Source: Botryotinia globosa (lineage: Eukaryota; Ascomycota; Leotiomycetes; Helotiales; Sclerotiniaceae). Taken from it: a DNA stretch of 64,000 nt. Below the pieces are notes generated by a model. It was not told where the DNA came from, made no database searches, and was given only the letters and a program-made list of their open reading frames with translations. Each line of letters begins with the position of its first letter. Position 1 is the first letter of the stretch. The DNA lies in assembly GCA_014898425.1 (NCBI GenBank), contig RCSZ01000012.1, forward strand, positions 1,736,001 to 1,800,000. Direction: 5' to 3'. Shown here in pieces: positions 1-11,822 of this stretch. A program made the position numbers and the translations under genes.

Positions 1-1587
1 GGTTGTGACCAATTGTAGCGGGACGATTTTATCCTTGAGTTCAAGTTCCTTCCAATCTTTGCCGTGGTTTAGTGAGTACTTCACCACCTTTGTATTACTA
101 TCCTGTACAGCCACAAGAATAGATCCCTGATCTCCAAATTCGTACTTGTGTGGTCCGTCGAGGGCATGATGCCAAGTAACTCCCGCATCATCAGATACAT
201 AAAGATTAGATTTATCCCATTCCCCCAAGTAGTCTCCTGTGTTACCATTTCCCATTACCAGACCTGGAGCCGGACTCGAGAAGACCCGACCAGAATTGTC
301 CAACTCTGTGACGGAATGGAGATGAAGATCTTTGTCTTTGACCTTGAGAGGTTGCCAAGTTCGTCCATCATCAAAACTGATTTTGGACTTCCTCTTCTTC
401 ACTTCCAAGAAACTTTTCTCGACTTTCTCAAAGTTATCAACCACGTTGACCATCACAATTCCTTGCACTCCAGCCATCTTCTCGAAGTCAACATAGCCGC
501 CCATATCTCGATTTGTGTGCTCGATATTCCGGGTGAAATACGTTCCGTTCGAATTACTGGTGAACATGACCCCCATAGCATTGAGTGGGCGCGTGTTCAA
601 GACATCGATTTGGATACTGTAATTGGTTCCTTCCAAGACGGTATACGCTTCTTTGGTCAATTTATGGTCGTGTGGAAATTCTGCTCGGTGCCATTTAATG
701 GCATCATCAGACACGTATAGTGCCATCTCGTCAGTGCGGTCAGCACCCGCGGCTGTGATCAGAAACTTCTTCTGGGGTGCGATTGAAACAATTCCCTTGA
801 TCGTTCGACCTGGCTCCAGTTCTGGCTCAAATTCTTGTCTATCTTCGCCGTCTGAAGTGAAGAAATCATCAGAGACAACAAGTCGGTAGTCTGTCCTCCA
901 TACAGAATATCTGCCTTTTGCCACACAGAGAATCCTGTCTTTGTCAAGGTCCTTCTGGCCAGTTGTAAACTCCGGTGACGAGACTGCCCAGCGGCAGCCC
1001 GCAGTGTCGGAACGGAGGAACTTAGTAGTTTCGTCAAATCCGTTAGTAGTGTACATAGACTGTTGTGAAATTAGTTAGCATTTGTATCGCCCAGCAGAAA
1101 TAACCACTCCTCTTACCAACTCTTCGCAGAAAATGCCCGTACAATCCATTGCATTGAAGATAATCCTATTTGGATCTTTTGCATGATAACTCAGCGCCTC
1201 TCTGAATACACTAGCTTGATTATCCGTATAGAATTCCTTCCAGTGCTCTCCTCTATCATTTGTTGCCCAATGACTCTTCCCCGACGTTATGATGTATGCC
1301 CTTTTCGAATCGAATGGATGCATCGAAATCTCCAACATTTTGCCTTCAGGAACGGCGGTGATTTTCTTCCACGTCTCTCCTGCATCCACTGATCTGTAAA
1401 CAACCGCATCGTCTCTGTCCTCATACAGTAACACGTCGGAATCGTCGAAGTACCGCAGATTGTGTGGGATATTTTCTACTTTGGAATAACTAACTCTAGG
1501 AGCATCTTTCTTTGCCCACGCGCTAGTATAGAGAAGTGTTGATATCAGGAGGCACCGCCATCCTGTCTCCGAGCTCCGTAGCCTCAT
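1..1587 (-). CDS. VPS10: Vps10/sortilin-type vacuolar sorting receptor (5' part, truncated by window)
   Basis: Type I receptor family that carries vacuolar hydrolases such as carboxypeptidase Y from late Golgi to endosome. Exon 1 is 1117-1587 and exon 2 runs from 1059 off the window; the 57-nt intron 1060-1116 has GTAAGA, a CTAAC branch site and ACAG. The 510 residues visible start with a signal peptide (about 1-25, hydrophobic LLISTLLYTSAWA). They carry several Asp-box turns typical of the Vps10 ten-bladed propeller: SVDAGETW, TNDRGEHW, SFDDGRTW, SDDAGVTW, NHGKDW. Complete fungal Vps10 proteins are about 1,500 residues with two Vps10 domains, one membrane span and a cytosolic tail, so about two thirds lies outside the window. 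The start is the ATG that immediately precedes the signal peptide. Family assignment is confident; cargo is not visible. Confidence 0.93.
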
Positions 1588-2766
1588 CTTCGCGGGTTGG
1601 TTGTGAGACCGGAGCGCATGAAGCTTCGATAAGGATCACCAAGTGGCGACTCGATGATGGTGGTGATAGTTTAGATGTTGTTACTTTTGACAGAATCGAC
1701 AATGGAAAGGGTTGGAAGAAGCAAAGATTGTAAATGGATTGCGTGTCTTTTGGAAACAATGGTGATGATGATGGTGAGGTACAGCTACTCGTTTCAGGGC
1801 ACTTTTGCGCCACACCTGTGCCTCACCACTCGGACCTATCAACGACCTCCAGCTCGGGATAGGTAGGTAGGTAAAGCAAGCAAGAGCACTCAGATCCCAC
1901 CTTCCGCGCGTGAATGTTGGATTGGTTTTTGGTTATTGGTTGGGGGTTAAAATCTATTTCTGGTATGATGGATTGATTTCTGTAGAGATGGAGATGGAAA
2001 TGGAGATGGAGATTGAGAGCAGGAGAAGCAGAAGGGAGAACAGAGGACAGAGAGCATTCATCAGGTGATTCTTTAAATCAAATTTATATGTTGATGAATC
2101 CTCTCAACACTCACATTATTCATAGCATCGATATCAGGCAACTCTCTTATATTCACTTCAATCATCTGGCGTCGACCTTCACCACGGTATTCAATGGAAT
2201 GATGATGGTTGCCGTGAACGTCAATAGGAAGGAATGTTCTTTGTCAAGCACAAAATTAGCCAACCATCCGTCACATCACAGCAGCGGCTAATACTAATGA
2301 TTCCTTCTTTGCCTCTTGGCCTCTTGGCCTCTTGGCCTCTTTGCCGCTATGACGGTGTGGTCGATGGTATTATAAATTGTTTACTTCCTCCCCTACGTCA
2401 AAGCACAATTCAATTTTCATCGGCGAATGGATCCTTGCTATACCCATTTCGAACATTGTGTCGACTTCAAACCTGACCGACAATTCAATTGATGGGCGAA
2501 GTAACGAAGGCGAATCGCATGGCACATACACAAACATTTACATCACTTCAAACGATGCAATCTTTCAAGTCAGGACTTTTGTTCTCCATATTTGATTTAA
2601 ATCCCTGGTACCCGTTCGATCGCTATGCAAAACCAGCCTGCCATGCACGCGAGCCTCCAACAAAAGAGAGGTAAATACAAAGCAAACGCTTCTTTAGAGA
2701 TACAAGCTCGCCCGCTAAATAACTCCATCTGCAAAGATTCCCTTTTCTTCTGTTCCAGATACCATA
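1588..2766. other. Intergenic, between VPS10 start and the end of the 2767-4798 gene
   Basis: No supported gene. It is the upstream region of VPS10 (which reads leftwards) and the 3' side of the next gene. It contains GATGGA-rich purine runs near 1985-2015 and an 8-bp tandem repeat at 2311-2343. Short open frames here have no family signature. Confidence 0.6.
2311..2343. repeat. Short tandem repeat, unit GCCTCTTG, about four copies
   Basis: Four consecutive copies of an 8-bp unit, the last one imperfect. It is a simple microsatellite in an intergenic region. Confidence 0.85.
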
Positions 2767-4798
2767 TCACGAAGTCTTTCGCTGACTCTTCACCCTCTTC
2801 CAAAACCTTTTTACCACCCCATTTTCTTTCTCGACCGGTGGCCCCCAACCATCTGCTCCACCCATAGGTCCCCGCGGATACCTATGGTTCTCTAGATCCT
2901 CCATTACGAGCGGCTCCTTCGATTGCCATCCATATATTGCGCTCTCATCTCTCAAATCCTGCCGTGTGAGAGTCATTCTTAACGTAGGTTCTCGATTTCC
3001 AGCCATAACTTGTGTATAAGGGTCTTGCTGTTTGCTAGGTAGTTTATTGGGCCCAGACTGAAAATCCGCAAGAGGCTTGCCAGTATAATAAAATGGAGAT
3101 CGTTGTAGTGGATATCCGCTTTCATATTCCAGGGGTGTTATGGGTGCGTCAGAATCAGCCATCGATTTATCGTCTTCGAATAGTGAAGCAGTATCGTCAT
3201 TAAAGAATGAATGTTCAAATGCTGGACTCGATGCCTTCCGCCTCAACATATCTCTCGACGAACGTTTCGATATTAATCTTGATGGTCTATTTTCCTTCTC
3301 TGATGCACCCATCACTGCATCCATGGATGGAAATCCAAACTCGATTATCTCATCGAATTTTTGCGGTGACGCTAAGTATACCCTTAGCTTTAGTCGTGCT
3401 TCCGGGTCTTGGTAATAAGTGGCATTAGGGTCTATCGACGAAAGCGATGAATTAACTTTGTGTTTTGCGGCATGCCTTGGTCCTGTTATTGATGTAGCCG
3501 AACGGGAATGTGTGCTGAAGGAAGGTGATGTGGGATTTGGAGATTTAGGTGTGATGGAAGATATCGAGCTTCGCCCGAAAGGAAGCTTTGAAATCGACAT
3601 TTGTCGTCGAAATGAGGGCTTCCGGTCGCTTTTTAGAGAAGGAAATATAGAAGCATGATAATCATCCAAATGAAGATCTAACTTAGACTCATCGTCGATC
3701 CATTGGAAACTGTCAAGAAACGTATCGGCCATACTAGACATCGAGGCTCTCCTTCGAGTCCCGCTAGTCTTTCCACTGAAAACAGAACCTCTAACGCTTG
3801 GAGATAATACCGGTGGATCTGACGCCATGCGACGAGATCGTCTTCGTATTATGAGATTTTCGTCCGCCGCATCCAATATAACTGCTTCACGTATCCTGCT
3901 TGCTAATAATGCTTGTTCCTCGCTCGAAAATTGTTTTCTTTTGATTGTCTCCGGAAATGTTTCGTAATTGCTTAAAAACCAAGATTTATCATTACTATTG
4001 GATGTCGAATGTTCCCTCTTCTTTTTTAATGGTCTTGAAGGTCTGCGTCGGGGCTCGAGCTCTGAAATCTTCAAGCCACGTCGGTCGGCAATAGAACTTC
4101 TACGGGTATTCTGTGTGGGAAGATCATTGAGGGCATTTGACCTCGAGCTTTGTGCGAATCGAAGACGCTCCAGAGTTGAGAAATACTGCGAAAGGGCCCG
4201 GTTAGCACCCATCTTTTAACAATAATACCGTCGACAACCGCATGAGAAGAATTGCAAAACCACCGTCTCTTGTACCTGCATATAAATGTGTTGATAGCGT
4301 TTGCTGATCCCGCCGCCAGTATGAATTGGAAGGATCTAGCGTAGATTCACGCGGGAAAGACACCACTAATTGTACTAATGAGAGACCTAACTTTCGAGGG
4401 CGTCTCGTTGGCACGGGCTAAACTACATCTCTTTACTTTTTTCAATAGCTCAACCCTGGAATACGAAATAAAACCCCCAACCTTGTTTTTGAAATTGTGA
4501 TGACCGTGGTAAGGTATAACAGCGAAAGTGATATATATACCTTTCGTTTTAGAGCGGGTGGAAGAGCATGAAACTCTTCATTTGTTGTAAAGTATTCCCC
4601 GCACAATGCCATTTCCTTGCGATTCCTGCGATATAAACTTGACGATGGAAGAGCCGGTGAAGATTCGGGACGAATATCGAAAGACGGTTCCGAAAGAGCA
4701 GTCGGTGAGAAGATATTCGAAGTCGAATTGTGTGATGGAGCTGGGAGAGAGTAGATGGGAGTGATGTTCAAGTTTCGTTTCTTCATATTGGACGCCAT
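2767..4798 (-). CDS. Fungal protein of unknown function, Ser/Arg-rich
   Basis: I do not recognise a named family. Exon 1 is 4541-4798 and exon 2 is 2767-4185, giving 558 residues. The 355-nt intron runs from GTATAT to a pyrimidine-rich CCTTTCGCAG; both sides are phase 0 and the join reads PALKRKYFSTLERLRFAQ. The protein is basic and serine-rich with probable disordered stretches. It has clusters RRPSRPLKKKR and IIRRRSRRM (possible nuclear localisation), a compact segment LRVYLASPQKFDEIIEFGFPS that looks folded, and a basic C-terminus. No membrane span or signal peptide is visible. A downstream ATG at 4212 would give a 481-residue form, but it lies inside the proposed intron; the exon-1 start is preferred because the joined YFSTLERLR segment has a clean acceptor. 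The intron is long for this window. Confidence 0.7.
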
Positions 4799-5623
4799 GA
4801 CTGAATATCAAGTCCAGAAGGATTCAGAAGATGGTAAGACTGGAGTGCTCTTTCAGATTTGTTGTCTCCAACTAATGCATCATGCAACACGATCCGAACG
4901 AATCTCCTTACGACGGGACTCCAGATATAAAGGCTATTGGGTCCTTGCCGCGTATGGAGTGTGCAACCCCGGACCTGAATCGACCAGGTAGCTCAAAAGT
5001 TTGGTACGGTATGGGTATGGTTCTATGGATCTCATGGAGCGATATGGACATAGGAAAGTAAGGTAACTCGATTTCGTTATGACTTACTTGGCATATGAGA
5101 TGACGAACAGTCGAAGAGTCGAATCGAACAAATTACATTGCACAATTAAGAGCAATTCGAAAGACTGGAGAAAGCGGTTCAGTGAACATGTGGAGAGAAA
5201 GCAGAAGGATTGGAAAGACCCAAGAGGTTCATCTGATGATTCTGATCAATGATATTGAGACCTGTTGCTTTCGCTGATCACAGTAACCGCCGGCCCTGGG
5301 TCCCTCTCTTTCGCTGTCTCTCTTTGTGCATTTTTCCTCGATTGAGGTAAGGTACGGTTGTTAACCCATTATGTATTTTTTAATCGTCATGAATCAAAAT
5401 TATCAATATTGATTCTTGATTTGCCTACTCCGTAGAGATCTCCACGTCCATTCTGGAAGCACAAGGGGTTTGATTCAAGGGTCTTAATATTCCTGGTATG
5501 CAGGCACAAGCTCTCACCAATGAATTGACCTTGTTTGCGATATCCATGGAAGATCCTTACTTGATCCAGTGAACGAAAGACCACAAGAAGAGGACTCTAA
5601 GGGACATAGACCAGGTCTTGATC

Positions 5624-5654
5624 ATAGCAATATAGCAATATAGCAATATAGCAA
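5624..5654. repeat. Short tandem repeat, unit ATAGCAAT, four copies
   Basis: Perfect 8-bp tandem array, the last copy lacking its final base. Intergenic microsatellite. Confidence 0.85.
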
Positions 5655-7180
5655 ACGAATGGCTGCTCACCGGATTTGCAAAGAACCACCATACATACAG
5701 GCATTTATATTGTTGAGCGAGAAAGGGAAAATCCCTGGCGAATTCTTTGGACATTCCATCGTTCAGATCCGAAATACATACAGTAGTTGTTTCTCCTTGT
5801 ACTTCGTATGTACTGTATGTCTTTCGTCTCCTCTCTTTTTTCCCAATGTTAGACAAGACATATTGTACACATATAGAGTACATATTGTGCACAGCATATT
5901 GCTCTCACGGATAACGGACATAAACCCGTTATACAACAGTTGTTCTGTAACATTGAATACTTGTGATATGATTGCAATTTGTACATATGTACGTATATGC
6001 AAACACGCCTTTTATTCAGGCCATGGTCATGAAGGTGGCCCAACTCTGTACTGACCCAAGTGTCCCGGCCGCGCCGCACCCAACTTGTAATGCACCTCTA
6101 TTTATGTGACACGGCAAACACATGCCGTCAACGCAATGTCAGCCTCGTGGGTTGTGATCCCAAAGCAATCGAGAGGCGTACTGCAGCAAGGATAGGCCGG
6201 TTGGGCGAATATCAAAAATTCCCCTCTGTCGAAGCTGAAAATAAATATCCCCTTCCTTGCATTCGATTGAGTTCGTGGAAATTATGGAAAGTGTCCAGAA
6301 TCGCGCAAGCAGGCAGTTATCATCCGATCTGTCGAAAATAGATTCGTACGTAAGGTCATGTACAGATAGGATTGTCCTTGCTGTCGGTGTGGAATCGTTG
6401 ATGTACAGGAGAGGGGCGTTGTGTGGAATGATCCAGCCTCCAGCGGCGAGGAGAGGAGCGGTCAGATCCTTCCGCCCGCTTGCTTCCCCACGGCTAGCGA
6501 TAGCGACTCTGATAATTGAATATAAAACGCGGGAACTTCACGAAATCAAGTGACTATGGCCTCAGTATCAAGCTGGATTCCTTGCAGAAATTGGGGCGTC
6601 CAATCGTCAAAAAGAAATGTATGGACGTTTTAAATTTCCGAATGACATTGGTAAAAAGATTTCCGAAGCGAAAGAAGAAAAGAGCAGCATACTGTACAAC
6701 GAGCGTAGCTAAACTTCATAGATTGTGCAGACCGTCCATACTCAATATAACTCACAGTCTATAGAGCGATGCCTCGGGTTACCAGGTCCATCCCCTCATC
6801 GAAAATCTTATTTCATACCCTAAGATATCTGCCCAAGTTCATCACCGCCAATTTACAAGTCCGCGAATATCTACCCCTTCATTTCGCTCGCTTTACTCGA
6901 TCCAGCCGAACCTTCTTCTCTCGCTCCAAACCTTCCTATAAATATTCTGATCTTTATTTGTGTCACCTTATCCCAGCACTACTCCTCGAACTAGCCGTGA
7001 CAACCGCATCATCTCTTTTCTTGAAATTATACTGTGCACTATCGTGGCTGTACAGTGTACAGTACTCACTATACGTGAGTGCATCATGATCGATCGTCGG
7101 TATATATTGCAATCTCAGACAACAATGTTTTCAAAGTTCAGACGCGTACCATGGAATGAATTGTAGAACCGTGAGATAGC

Positions 7181-7203
7181 AAACAAACAAACAAACAAAC
7201 CAA
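7181..7203. repeat. AAAC tetranucleotide microsatellite
   Basis: Five to six AAAC units in an intergenic region. Confidence 0.85.
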
Positions 7204-10059
7204 ATAAGGTGCTCGAGCCCCTCCTCGGTCATCGCCGTCACTGGTTCCATAACTTCCTTCCATTGCCAGATGTTCTATCTCGTGTTAGTTCCAGATTCCA
7301 AGCCCTCTATCTTTCCGGATTCCACAACTTAACATTTAACTCTTAGTTCTGACTGTTCCAACTGTTAGATATAAATTACCATGCAAAGTAAAAAATCCGC
7401 TCAAAATCTTGGTACTACACAGAGTCCAGACTCCGGACACGTCGCGAAGGATTCTCTCGGATTCCTTCCCGTGAAATTTCGAACTACTGTACACCGTACT
7501 AGCTAGGTATCTGTAGTGCATCCAGTTCCTCGGTATATATTTTGTCTCGTGATTGATTTGGTTCCTTGAACCTTCCCGTCGCTATATTGACCAATGCCAA
7601 TATCGACTTCCGGGGGCTTTCATCATGAGCAAATGATTGAATGGGTGGGAAAGATATATTTAGTAAAATATAAAACATCAATGAAAGTTGCAACCAACAG
7701 TTGAATGGCGTGAGGTCGTCTAGAGATTGAGAGGTACTGACTAAGTAGCCATGGACGTTAATATGTACTTTAAGCCAAAGAACCGAAGAACTCTGCCCAT
7801 TCCAAGCATTCAATTCAGCGTATTCCGTCGTATAACAAGCAAGGAACTCCCTACAAAATAATACTCATATCCATCTGACATCTTGGCAATGCTTAAGCAA
7901 AGCCTATCAAGTTAACCACATCCAAACCTCCAGATGAGCTTTCCTTTCCTCCGCTATCGAGACCCCTAACACACACAAAGCTTTAAACATACATCATCGA
8001 GCAAAAGTCCTGTACACATGATGCCCTGCAAAGCTGCGAAGCCGCAAATCATGCACCGTAAATCAATATGTACGTGCTGAAACCTTATCACTGCAGTCAT
8101 AACGATATCCGTTGCGTCTCGCCGATGAAACCCTCCATATCCTCCCCAAAATTGTGATTGCAACCCTATCTTACAATCTTCCGTAGCGCTTTTGTATCAT
8201 TCACCACGCACGCCAGAAATCTTATACTACGGCATTTGAGGTTAGTGGTAATGAATGTATAGCAAATCCCTCTCTTGTATATATGTAGAAATTGGTTCGA
8301 AGTTGCTGCTCAAGGTGGCTTCAGCAGGACGGAAAACTGGACAATTTATTCTCTTCAATAGTCGATATCAACTCAGACAATCATTGTTCTGATACAAAGA
8401 TCGATCATGTATAGGTATTGATACGCTTTTATACAATACATAGTTTTGATCATTTAGATCTCAATATAGAGAGATAGTATGGAAAAACAAACTGCAATAT
8501 AACTGTTCTCCATGAATGGATGGATCTATTTGGGTAATTGAGTGTACGGCTTTGTTCTTCCATTTGGAGGGTGGATACCGTAAGCGCGCATATTGAATTT
8601 CAAGTCGCTCTCAACCATTCAAACTACATCTACAAAATTCCATAACTTCAATGCTGTTGGCACTGACCCACCAATAATCTCCAGAAAAGATAAAGCGTCA
8701 TACTCGGCATCATATGTTAATCACATCCCCTCCGCAAAATGCAATGATACGGAATCAGACACATCTCAGACGTCTTAATCCGCTTAAACCTACTAAACTC
8801 TCATTCTCCAAGATATTTTCCGTACAATATTGTGGATTTCAACATATTATCCAACCCGAAGTAGTAATCCCGCAGACTGCGGCTCGCGAGATAATAAATA
8901 TTATTCCGTCTCTACTATTCTCGTCTGAGATATTGGGGTCCCCAAATATTGATAAGAACGGCACGCGAGACGAGCATGGGAATGCGAAACGGCTATCCTC
9001 ATAACGTAATCTTACAGCAAGTCGACGTGCCTAGATCCCGATGGATGGGTCATCGGGTCTTTATAAGTGCTGTCTGAGACTTCACTTTTTGAGCCTCGAT
9101 GGAGGGAGGTAAGCAGAAAAGTGAATAAGGGCGCAAGAGGCGCCAAGCAAATTTTAATTCTTCTGAAAGATGTATTGTGTCATTCGTCTGATCTGACATT
9201 GAGATCTAGCGATTACGAATATCGATTATAGGGTAAACGAGGTTGGCGAAACTGGGCATGTATGTATGGTGTACGGCTGGCACGGCCGGCTAAATAAGCA
9301 GCCAGTACATCGGAGGAGACTCCAGATTCGACATTCGATGATGCTGCCGCTTCAAGTTTACGCTAGCAGGTAGGCTCAGATCTTACTACGTGGGTAGTAC
9401 AAGATAGCTTCATGATCACCGTAAGATATTAGAAGAAAATGATAACTTTTTGATTCTCATTCAAACGAATAGGTAGGCAACTAATGGCCGGATATTTACG
9501 TCCCCTCTCATCAATTCCTCTCAAGCAAAAGTCTCCACCCGTATGAACCATTAAAGATAGAGTCAGGAAAAATCACAAAATGACTCAGTATCAATTCTTG
9601 CCCTATTCGAGCTGGTATCTCTGTATTTCCCTTCTTCCCTTCCAACCACTCTTATATCATCCACAACCATCCAACCCCCCAGAATTCAAGCCTAATTCAT
9701 TACTTGGAATCTGTGCACAAGCAGAATCGAAACAAATCAGCATTCAAAAAAGACGCATGTACTGTGAAGTTGCCATATGTCCCAAAAGTGTCAAACGTGC
9801 CACCGCAAAACAAACATAACAGAGAACAACATCAAAAATAGAGCCGGTATCTAAGTTCGCGTGCTCGTGTAATACCAAATAAAGATAATATCCAGATACA
9901 GAAAATTTTGGACTGTAAAGCATGCGTTCGCGAAGAGTTTGAAAACTTGGTATATGTACCAAGTACCAACGAGCGAAATGATAACTCCGTAGGTGCCACC
10001 GAAGCAAATAACTATCTATCTACCAGCCATTACCTTACTTGATGAAATTAGGTTCTTCT

Positions 10060-11822
10060 CTAGGAGGATGAGTTTGATTTTGGGAGAGAATGTAATGGAT
10101 CCCAGTATTCGTAGACTCTGTTCTCCTTATTTTTACCGGTGACGGCCGGTGCGGTGAAGGTTGAGCGCCCAGTAATCGGATCGTAGGTATCGTATGATGC
10201 GGCAAGACGTTTACCGCCACCACCAGGAAGATCGACGACGAAGTTTGGTGTTACGAAACCACCAATAGAACCGCGAATATGACGTTCGAGTTGAAGAATT
10301 GTGGAGAGTGGTGTCCGGAGATCTTCCACGTATTGTACCATGTCGGCTTGATAGACATAGTACTAGGTAATGTTAGCATGTGCCCCGGCTTAGAAAAGAT
10401 GGACTAGGTAAGATATACGTACGGGAATGACGTTGTTGTCAGCCACAGTCTTGATGAGGCTACTCATGGTGGCCACATCATCGTTGACACCCCTGAGTAG
10501 GACAGTTTGGTTCCTCACGGTAACATTGTTCTCGTGTAACTTTTGGAGTGCCATTTTTGAAACCCAGGTCATCTCCTTAGGATGATTGAAATGTGTATGG
10601 ATAGCCATACTCTTTCCTGCCTTCTTAGCCAATGCTGAGAGTCTAATCATCTCAGCTGCCCATCCATCGCTATCGTCAAGGATCCGCGCAGGAGAAACAG
10701 CAAGACCTTTCGTGGCAAATCTAAATCGTTTGATATGAGGAATAGAAATAAGTCGTTCGCCGATTAGACGAAGATTATCAGCGGTTAAGATATAGCAGTC
10801 TCCGCCAGAAACAACGATATCTTGAAGTTGAGGGGTGTCTTCAATATAAGTGAAAATGTCTTCCCAGCGTTTTCTTTGAGGCTTAAATGTGGTTTTCTTA
10901 ACATTTTGCATATCAGGCCCGATAGACCATGAACGAGTACAAAAACGACAGTATAGAGGACATGTTGATGTTGCTAGAAAAAAGTTAGTGTCATAATAAA
11001 TGTTATGAAGCTTAGGAAGACTTACCTAAGAATAAAGCTTTGTCATAATACCTATGAACGAAGCCTTCCACCGGAGAGTCATCAGACTCATGCAATGAGT
11101 CCAACTCAACTTTAGGGTGATCTTCAAGCTTACTTGACTTCATAGGTATAAACTGGCGACGAATGGGATCTTCGAACGGATTTTCCCAGTCGATGATACT
11201 GAGAACATGAGGTGGCAAGCGAATCGACATAGGCGCCAACTTGATCCCTTCCTTGACGTCCTCGATGAAGTCCTCACGAGTGACAATGCCGGGAAAATCT
11301 GGGTGTCTTCGAAGGACTGGGGGCAAAACTTCCAACATGAAAACTTCCAACTGCGTTATAGTGGATATGGTATGGATTGTCTGCAAGAAGTTATCAGTAT
11401 TAGCAACCCCTATACAACCATAGGGCTGAGGTACTTACATGAAACTTGTATTTTAAGAATTGGGCTTCTGTGACGTTTGCCCAGCGAGGAATCTTTTGCC
11501 AGTACGCGGCCCTGTCAGTAAGAGAAGCATCGTAGACTGGTAATCCAGGCACCTTTGCCGTATTTGGAGGTTCGTATGGTGCTGGGACAGGTCCATCATG
11601 GAACATAGGGAGGTCGGTTACTGCTGCTCGACCTGACGCATTTGATCGAAATTGCCTTGTTGAGATAAGAGGTACTTTAGGCTTCGAAGATAAGTTTCGT
11701 GCAGCGACGTGAAAGCATTTCCGAGGTACTGCATCACTCTTCACCCCTGTTGATCTTGTGAGAATAAAGGGGCAGCTTTTGGCCGCTGGGGCAAATTTTG
11801 TCCGTGATATTCCTCCGAGCAT
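10060..11822 (-). CDS. L-lysine 2,3-aminomutase-like radical SAM/PLP enzyme
   Basis: Family reaction: moves the alpha-amino group of lysine to C3, giving beta-lysine, using a 4Fe-4S cluster, S-adenosylmethionine and PLP. Exons 11439-11822, 11026-11380, 10423-10973 and 10060-10362, with introns of 58, 52 and 60 nt, give 530 residues. The radical-SAM motif CxxxCxxC is at about C251, C255 and C258 (CPLYCRFC), built across the second splice join. A PGGGGK motif near residue 481 supplies the Lys expected to bind PLP. VVSGGD and the KGLAV region also fit the family. The first 60 or so residues are rich in Arg, Ser and Ala with few acids, suggesting a mitochondrial presequence, which would suit an iron-sulfur enzyme. 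Bacterial homologues are about 420 residues, so the extra length is N-terminal. No partner beta-lysine acetyltransferase lies next to it. Substrate could differ from lysine. Confidence 0.9.

Larger units (their letters stand above)
4799..10059. other. About 5.3-kb gene-poor stretch
   Basis: The longest non-repetitive stretch without a supportable gene. Open frames reach about 130 codons but have biased, low-complexity or TATA-like composition, no domain motifs and no plausible splice partners. It includes simple repeats at 5624-5654 and 7181-7203. A lineage-specific or non-coding transcript cannot be excluded from sequence alone. Confidence 0.5.

Noticed and set aside
4186..4540. Additional short exon inside the first intron of the 2767-4798 gene (70-codon frame at 4202-4414)
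   Set aside because: Joining it at the available GT-AG sites gives a frame with an early stop; the single long intron gives a clean phase-0 join.
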